A stretch of 64,000 nt of DNA, taken from positions 1 through 64,000 of the forward strand of contig CAWGND010000016.1 of NCBI GenBank assembly GCA_963823845.1, written 5' to 3'. A program made the position numbers and the translations under genes. Shown in pieces: positions 60,059-64,000 of this stretch (position 1 is its first letter; the number at the start of each line of letters is the position of its first letter). This stretch comes from Alloacidobacterium sp963823845. Its GTDB lineage: Bacteria > Acidobacteriota > Terriglobia > Terriglobales > Acidobacteriaceae. Below the pieces are notes generated by a model. That model was not told where the DNA came from. It worked only from the letters and a program-made list of their open reading frames with translations, and did not search any database.

Positions 60059-61246
60059 ATGTTTAGAAATCGAATCGCAATTATGGGATTTTCGGCTGGT
60101 TTGTTGATGGCTTCGACTGCACTGGCGCAATCGTCTCAGTTGGCGGTGACGCCGCCGATGGGCTGGAACAGCTGGAACCATTTCGCAGAAAGAGTCACGG
60201 ATGCCGATGTGCGCGCCGCAGCCGATGCACTGGTGTCGAGCGGGATGCGCGACGCGGGCTACATCTACGTGAACATCGACGACACCTGGCAAGGCAAGCG
60301 TGATGCGAATGGCGTGCTCCAGCCGAACAAGAAGTTTCCCGACATGAAGGCGCTGGCCGACTATGTGCATTCGAAGGGGTTGAAGCTGGGGATTTATTCT
60401 TCGCCCGGTCCGACGACCTGCGCCAAATATGAAGGCAGCTACGGGCATGAGGAGCAGGACGCGAAGAGCTATGCTGCATGGGGCATCGATTATCTGAAGT
60501 ACGACCTGTGCGGCTTTCGCGACATCATGAAGAAGGAAACCGGCGGCGAGCACGGCGAGAAAGCCTTCGAAATGCAGAAGGCGGCGTACGAAAAGATGCA
60601 CAAGGCGTTGGTGGCGACAGGGCGTCCGATTGTTTATAGCCTTTGCCAGTATGGATGGAACGATGTGTGGAAGTGGGGCCCGGACGTTGGCGGCAACCTT
60701 TGGCGCACTACTGGCGACATCAACGACCACTACGACCGCATGGAGCAGATTGGGTTTTCGCAGGCTGGGCTGTCGAAGTATGCGGGGCCGGGACACTGGA
60801 ATGATCCGGACATGCTGGAAGTAGGCAATGGCGGCATGACGGAGGACGAGTATCGGCAGCACATGTCGCTGTGGGTGATTCTGGCAGCTCCGCTGCTGGC
60901 AGGGAATGACCTGAGCAAGATGAGCCCGGAGACGCTGGCAATTCTGACGAATAAAGACGTGATTGCGGTGGATCAGGACACGCTTGGCAAGCAGGGTGAT
61001 CGCGTATGGGCTGAAGGGCCGATGGAAGTATGGGCAAAGCCGCTTTCGGGCGGGGCAAAGGCTGTGGCCTTGTTCAATCGCGCGCCTGATCCGAAGCCGA
61101 TCACGCTGAATTTGAGCGATGTGGGCTTTGGAGCGAATGCGAAGATGCGCGATTTGTGGACGGGCAAAGACGTGACGGCCGCGAATGGGAGCTACACGGT
61201 GCTGATTCCGGAGCATGGGGTGGTGCTGCTGCGAGTCAGCCAGTAG
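60059..61246 (+). CDS. GH27 alpha-galactosidase
   Basis: Start ATG 60059 (MFRNRIAIMGFSAGLLMAST, signal peptide ending TALA). 395 residues. GH27 motifs: TPPMGWNSWNHF, YIYVNIDDTW, the nucleophile in DYLKYDLCG and the acid/base Asp in GHWNDPDML. C-terminal beta domain (GAKAVALFNR ... GVVLLRVSQ). Exported enzyme releasing galactose from plant oligo- or polysaccharides; followed 3 bases later by a transporter gene. Confidence 0.93.
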   Translation: MFRNRIAIMGFSAGLLMASTALAQSSQLAVTPPMGWNSWNHFAERVTDADVRAAADALVSSGMRDAGYIYVNIDDTWQGKRDANGVLQPNKKFPDMKALADYVHSKGLKLGIYSSPGPTTCAKYEGSYGHEEQDAKSYAAWGIDYLKYDLCGFRDIMKKETGGEHGEKAFEMQKAAYEKMHKALVATGRPIVYSLCQYGWNDVWKWGPDVGGNLWRTTGDINDHYDRMEQIGFSQAGLSKYAGPGHWNDPDMLEVGNGGMTEDEYRQHMSLWVILAAPLLAGNDLSKMSPETLAILTNKDVIAVDQDTLGKQGDRVWAEGPMEVWAKPLSGGAKAVALFNRAPDPKPITLNLSDVGFGANAKMRDLWTGKDVTAANGSYTVLIPEHGVVLLRVSQ

Positions 61247-61249
61247 CGC

Positions 61250-62521
61250 ATGGAAGCAGAGAATGAGCTGGCGCTGAGGACGCTTGCGAGGGTTTCGCGG
61301 CGGCTCATTCCTTTTCTTTTTGTGCTGTATATGTTCGCGTATCTCGATCGCGTGAACGTGGGGTACGCGGCGCTCTTTATCCGGCGCGAACTGCACTTCA
61401 GCGATACTGTGTATGGCACGGGCGCGGGGCTTTTCTTTTTGAGCTATGCGCTCTTTGAGGTGCCGAGCAATCTGATTCTGCTGCGGGTGGGGCCGCGGCG
61501 ATGGATCGGGATACTGATGGTGGTGTGGGGCGTTATTTCTGCCAGCATGCCGGTGACGCACACTCCGACGGAATTTTATCTGCTGCGGTTTCTGCTGGGC
61601 GCAGCGGAGGCTGGGTTTTTTCCGGGGATCATTCTCTACCTCACTTACTGGTTTCCGAAGCAGCACAAGGCGCGGGCGCTGGCACGGTTCCTGTCGGCGA
61701 CGGCGATTGCGGGAGTCGTCGGCGCTCCGCTTTCGAACCTGCTGCTGCGCCTGGATGGTGTGGCCGGAGTTGCCGGGTGGAAGTGGCTTTTTGTCGGTGA
61801 AGGGGTGCCATCGATTCTGCTGGGGCTGATGGTGTTCCGGGTGTTGGCGGATCGTCCGGAGAGCGCCGAGTGGCTGCCTGACGATGAGAAGACCTGGCTG
61901 ATTGAGACGCTGGAGGCGGAGCGTGCCGAGATTCTGGCGGCGCACTCGGTGGACTTTGGCGCGGTGTGGCGCAATCGAGTGATGTGGCAGCTATCGGCTA
62001 TTTACTTTTTGCTGTCGGTTGGGTTCTACAGTCTGAGCCTCTGGATGCCGGTGGTGCTGAAGCAAATTTCGCAGGCTTCGGCGTCGCGTGTGATTCTGCT
62101 GACGGCGGTTCCGTGGCTGGTGGCGACGCTGGTGATGCTGACGATTGCGCATTTCTCGGACAAGAGCCAGGAGAGACGGCGCTATCTGGTGGGGAGCAGC
62201 CTTGGCGGCATGTTGGGCTTTGGGTTGAGCGCATGGCTCGGAAATCCGTGGCTTGCAATTGCTGCGCTCTCGATGGCGGCGGCGGGGGCGTGGGGATGTC
62301 TGGGACCGTTCTGGGCGCTGCCCACGACGATGCTGCGCGGGACGGCGGCCGCGGGCGGGATTGCGATTATTAATTCCGCTGGGGCGCTGGGCGCGTTTTG
62401 CGGGCCGATTCTGATGGGTATGGTGAGCGATGCGACGCATAGCTTTCATGCGGCGCTGGGGACGGTCGCGGTGTTACTGCTGTTGGCGGCTGGGTTGTCG
62501 TGGCGCTTGCGGGTCGCGTGA
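61250..62521 (+). CDS. MFS transporter (ACS family)
   Basis: 423 residues, 12 helices; signature YLDRVNVGYAALFIRRELHF after helix 1 and LLGAAEAGFFPGIILYLTYW in helix 4, as in anion:cation symporters. It starts 3 bases after the alpha-galactosidase stop, so it is co-transcribed and probably takes up a product of plant-sugar breakdown. Confidence 0.88.
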   Translation: MEAENELALRTLARVSRRLIPFLFVLYMFAYLDRVNVGYAALFIRRELHFSDTVYGTGAGLFFLSYALFEVPSNLILLRVGPRRWIGILMVVWGVISASMPVTHTPTEFYLLRFLLGAAEAGFFPGIILYLTYWFPKQHKARALARFLSATAIAGVVGAPLSNLLLRLDGVAGVAGWKWLFVGEGVPSILLGLMVFRVLADRPESAEWLPDDEKTWLIETLEAERAEILAAHSVDFGAVWRNRVMWQLSAIYFLLSVGFYSLSLWMPVVLKQISQASASRVILLTAVPWLVATLVMLTIAHFSDKSQERRRYLVGSSLGGMLGFGLSAWLGNPWLAIAALSMAAAGAWGCLGPFWALPTTMLRGTAAAGGIAIINSAGALGAFCGPILMGMVSDATHSFHAALGTVAVLLLLAAGLSWRLRVA

Positions 62522-62550
62522 TCCCCTCCCTGGGGTATAAGGTAAAGCCC

Positions 62551-63378
62551 TTACAGCAATCCTTTGTCGTTGAAGCTGAACATGATGTCTTTAACAATTC
62601 TGTGCATGTTGTTCAGAGTGGAGAGAATCTCTTTCCCGCGAATCCCCGTTGGCTCTCCGAAGGCTATTTGAAATCTAAACTTCATGTTATCGTCTACCTC
62701 CGAGATAGGCAGGGTACACAATTTGCTGCTGTCTTCGAGAGGCCCGCTAACAGCACCTGGCAACGCAACCATCACATCCGCGTTCTCGCTACCAAAAGCA
62801 GACTTCAGTACTTGAGCGACTTCAGTTCGCCTGGTTTTTGTAATACTGTGGGCCGGAACAGCAGCCCAAGCGGGAATAAAGAGTCGGTGCTTATCCTCGA
62901 TTTTGATCATGCTGAGCCAATACAAAGCAGAGTTTCCGATCCCGATAGTATCCACTCGATAGTACGGCTTGATAGCGTCGATGGCATCTATTGCAGCTTG
63001 CGTCATTCCCTCTATCTTTCGCATCTTTCCCTTCCTGTATTCGCTGGCCGTCTCGAAAATTGGAAAGTAGATGTTCCTGTCTTCGGCTTTCGGAAAAACG
63101 GGGCTAGTTTTTACCAAGTGCCAAGCCAAATGATCGAGAGCACTCCGCAAATTCTGGGCGACATCGCCAATCAGCGCAGAGAACTCAGGCGGCATTTCCT
63201 TATGTACCCGCAAGTAGTAAGTTCTCTCTCCCTTATCCGTATCGTCCTCGGGGACGATTTCGTGGGGGTAGGGTGCGCGAAAGAATCGATTAACTTCGAG
63301 CTGAAGATCGATGAGGTGCTTGTAGGCCCTATCTACTTTAACCATTAAATCGAGAATCTTTACGCGCGGCGAAGGCAT
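62551..63378 (-). CDS. Hypothetical protein
   Basis: 275 residues, no signal or membrane segment. It has the helix IGDVAQNLRSALDHLAWHLV (about residues 70-89) and PKAEDRNIYFPIFETASEYR, a pattern I have met in uncharacterised bacterial proteins without a known role. It ends 30 bases from the end of the convergent MFS gene. Confidence 0.65.
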   Translation of the reverse strand: MPSPRVKILDLMVKVDRAYKHLIDLQLEVNRFFRAPYPHEIVPEDDTDKGERTYYLRVHKEMPPEFSALIGDVAQNLRSALDHLAWHLVKTSPVFPKAEDRNIYFPIFETASEYRKGKMRKIEGMTQAAIDAIDAIKPYYRVDTIGIGNSALYWLSMIKIEDKHRLFIPAWAAVPAHSITKTRRTEVAQVLKSAFGSENADVMVALPGAVSGPLEDSSKLCTLPISEVDDNMKFRFQIAFGEPTGIRGKEILSTLNNMHRIVKDIMFSFNDKGLL

Positions 63379-63538
63379 GCGCGAATCATAGCGGCTTGAT
63401 GGACATTTGAGCGCGTATAATTCCGGCCACTATGAGCGAACCTAGCTTTCCTTCCCTTAAGGAGCAAGAAGGGGACACAATTACGCTTGTCAGCCCTGTT
63501 TTCGATCCCATCAAGATGCAGAAAGTCCAGAGACTGTT

Positions 63539-64000
63539 ATGCCTATATCCATCCTTCATGTCGGATTGCCCTTGGATCATCCGTTGATCCCGTCACAGGA
63601 GCGTCCGAAGATCACGAAAAGGTTAGCTGACCTGCAGCAGAGGATGAGAGGAGCCGGTTACAACTACGACATCGCCTATGCGTCTCCTAAGAACTTGTTG
63701 AAAAACGATTCCGGCTATCCAATGCAGCCAGCCAGGACAAATCAGCGTCGCGCAAAAATGGCCTGCAACGCGCCGATCCGCCCTCTGTATACATTTCTGG
63801 TCACTTTTTCGGAGTCTAAAGTAAGTGCCTAAATGAGTTTTTCAACAAGTTCCTAAGAGCGGCCTCGAAGATTTCAAAAATCAGTTGAGGACGCAACCCT
63901 GCGATGGCGTACTGATTGGAGGAGGCATTGCCAGCGATCCTGCGATGACATACTTCATGGAGCAGATCGTGGACGCAGCCCATGAAGTGGTGCCAAAAGC
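63539..64000 (+). pseudogene. Unknown gene interrupted by a MITE-like element
   Basis: The frame reads MPISILHVGLPLDHPLIPSQ ... YDIAYASPK up to 63691 and resumes after 63857 as SGLEDFKNQLRTQPCDGVLI, GGGIASDPAMTYF, running out of the window. Removing 63692-63857 joins the two in frame. No family is recognised. With the insert present a 97-residue truncated product would be made. Confidence 0.7.
63692..63851. mobile_element. 160-bp MITE-like element
   Basis: Perfect 15-bp terminal inverted repeats AACTTGTTGAAAAAC (63692-63706) and GTTTTTCAACAAGTT (63837-63851), with a 6-bp target duplication CCTAAG on both sides (63686-63691 and 63852-63857). No gene inside. It must be moved in trans by a transposase with matching ends, none of which is in the window. 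Confidence 0.88.

Noticed and set aside
60002..61945. Long minus-strand open frame of 647 codons
   Set aside because: It is antisense to the alpha-galactosidase and MFS genes, rich in Arg/His/Gln as expected for a shadow in GC-rich DNA, with no recognisable domain.

Overview
The window looks like a chromosomal stretch of an acidobacterium of the Terriglobia/Acidobacteriaceae type (inference from gene content; no rRNA or tRNA gene was seen). Reasons: plant-polymer and hexuronate genes, a TPR serine/threonine kinase, Tat-exported oxidases and hydrolases, a multihaem cytochrome, and short hairpins ending in a GGGGCACCC tail scattered between genes.

Region 1 (1-16.2 kb) is a nest of mobile elements. 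Two head-to-tail copies of a group II intron sit inside the reverse-transcriptase (RT) gene of a second intron. That same RT gene is also cut by a small element encoding a large serine recombinase (LSR), exactly between the codons of its PQGGVI and SPLLSN motif. A third, intact intron lies just before the N-terminus of a fourth intron RT, which carries an amber stop. An IS66-family element (10194-16164, 8-bp target duplication CCTTTAAA) follows. Its tnpB is split by a second, unrelated LSR element, again in frame in the most conserved part of the host gene. Both LSR insertions can be undone on paper to restore the host reading frame, and for the first one a near-palindromic attP can be rebuilt.

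Region 2 (16.3-28.2 kb) holds single genes: a Cys-rich exported protein, a secreted alpha/beta hydrolase, a polysaccharide deacetylase, DinB, a VapBC-type pair, a histidine phosphatase, a ParB-like protein, a tandem-PAS histidine kinase, a degenerate receiver, a Tat metallophosphoesterase, a VOC protein and an SRPBCC protein.

Region 3 (28.4-36.2 kb): a SAM-I riboswitch precedes a threonine-synthase-like gene overlapping a MoaD/ThiS-like sulfur carrier with a Cys-rich tail (frameshifted here). This suggests sulfur assimilation to homocysteine rather than threonine synthesis. Next come a TetR/CecR-like regulator with an operator and a DevC/ABC ATPase/HlyD export operon, a PIG-L deacetylase and RNase HII.

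Region 4 (36.4-44.8 kb): a large TPR serine/threonine kinase, then the rpsP-khpA-rimM-trmD-rplS operon (minus strand). The operon is split between rimM and trmD by about 1.6 kb that carries an Lcl/DUF1566 gene and a second, decayed rimM 3' end.

Region 5 (44.9-63.4 kb): gene remnants (AraC, phosphoesterase), a multicopper oxidase, an IS630 element, and a carbohydrate region. The latter comprises GH127, octahaem cytochrome, SDR, LarA-like protein, MFS transporter, glucuronate isomerase UxaC and a divergent FadR-type regulator with a clear operator, then a beta-propeller protein, a GH27 alpha-galactosidase and another MFS transporter. The window ends in a gene interrupted by a 160-bp MITE-like element.
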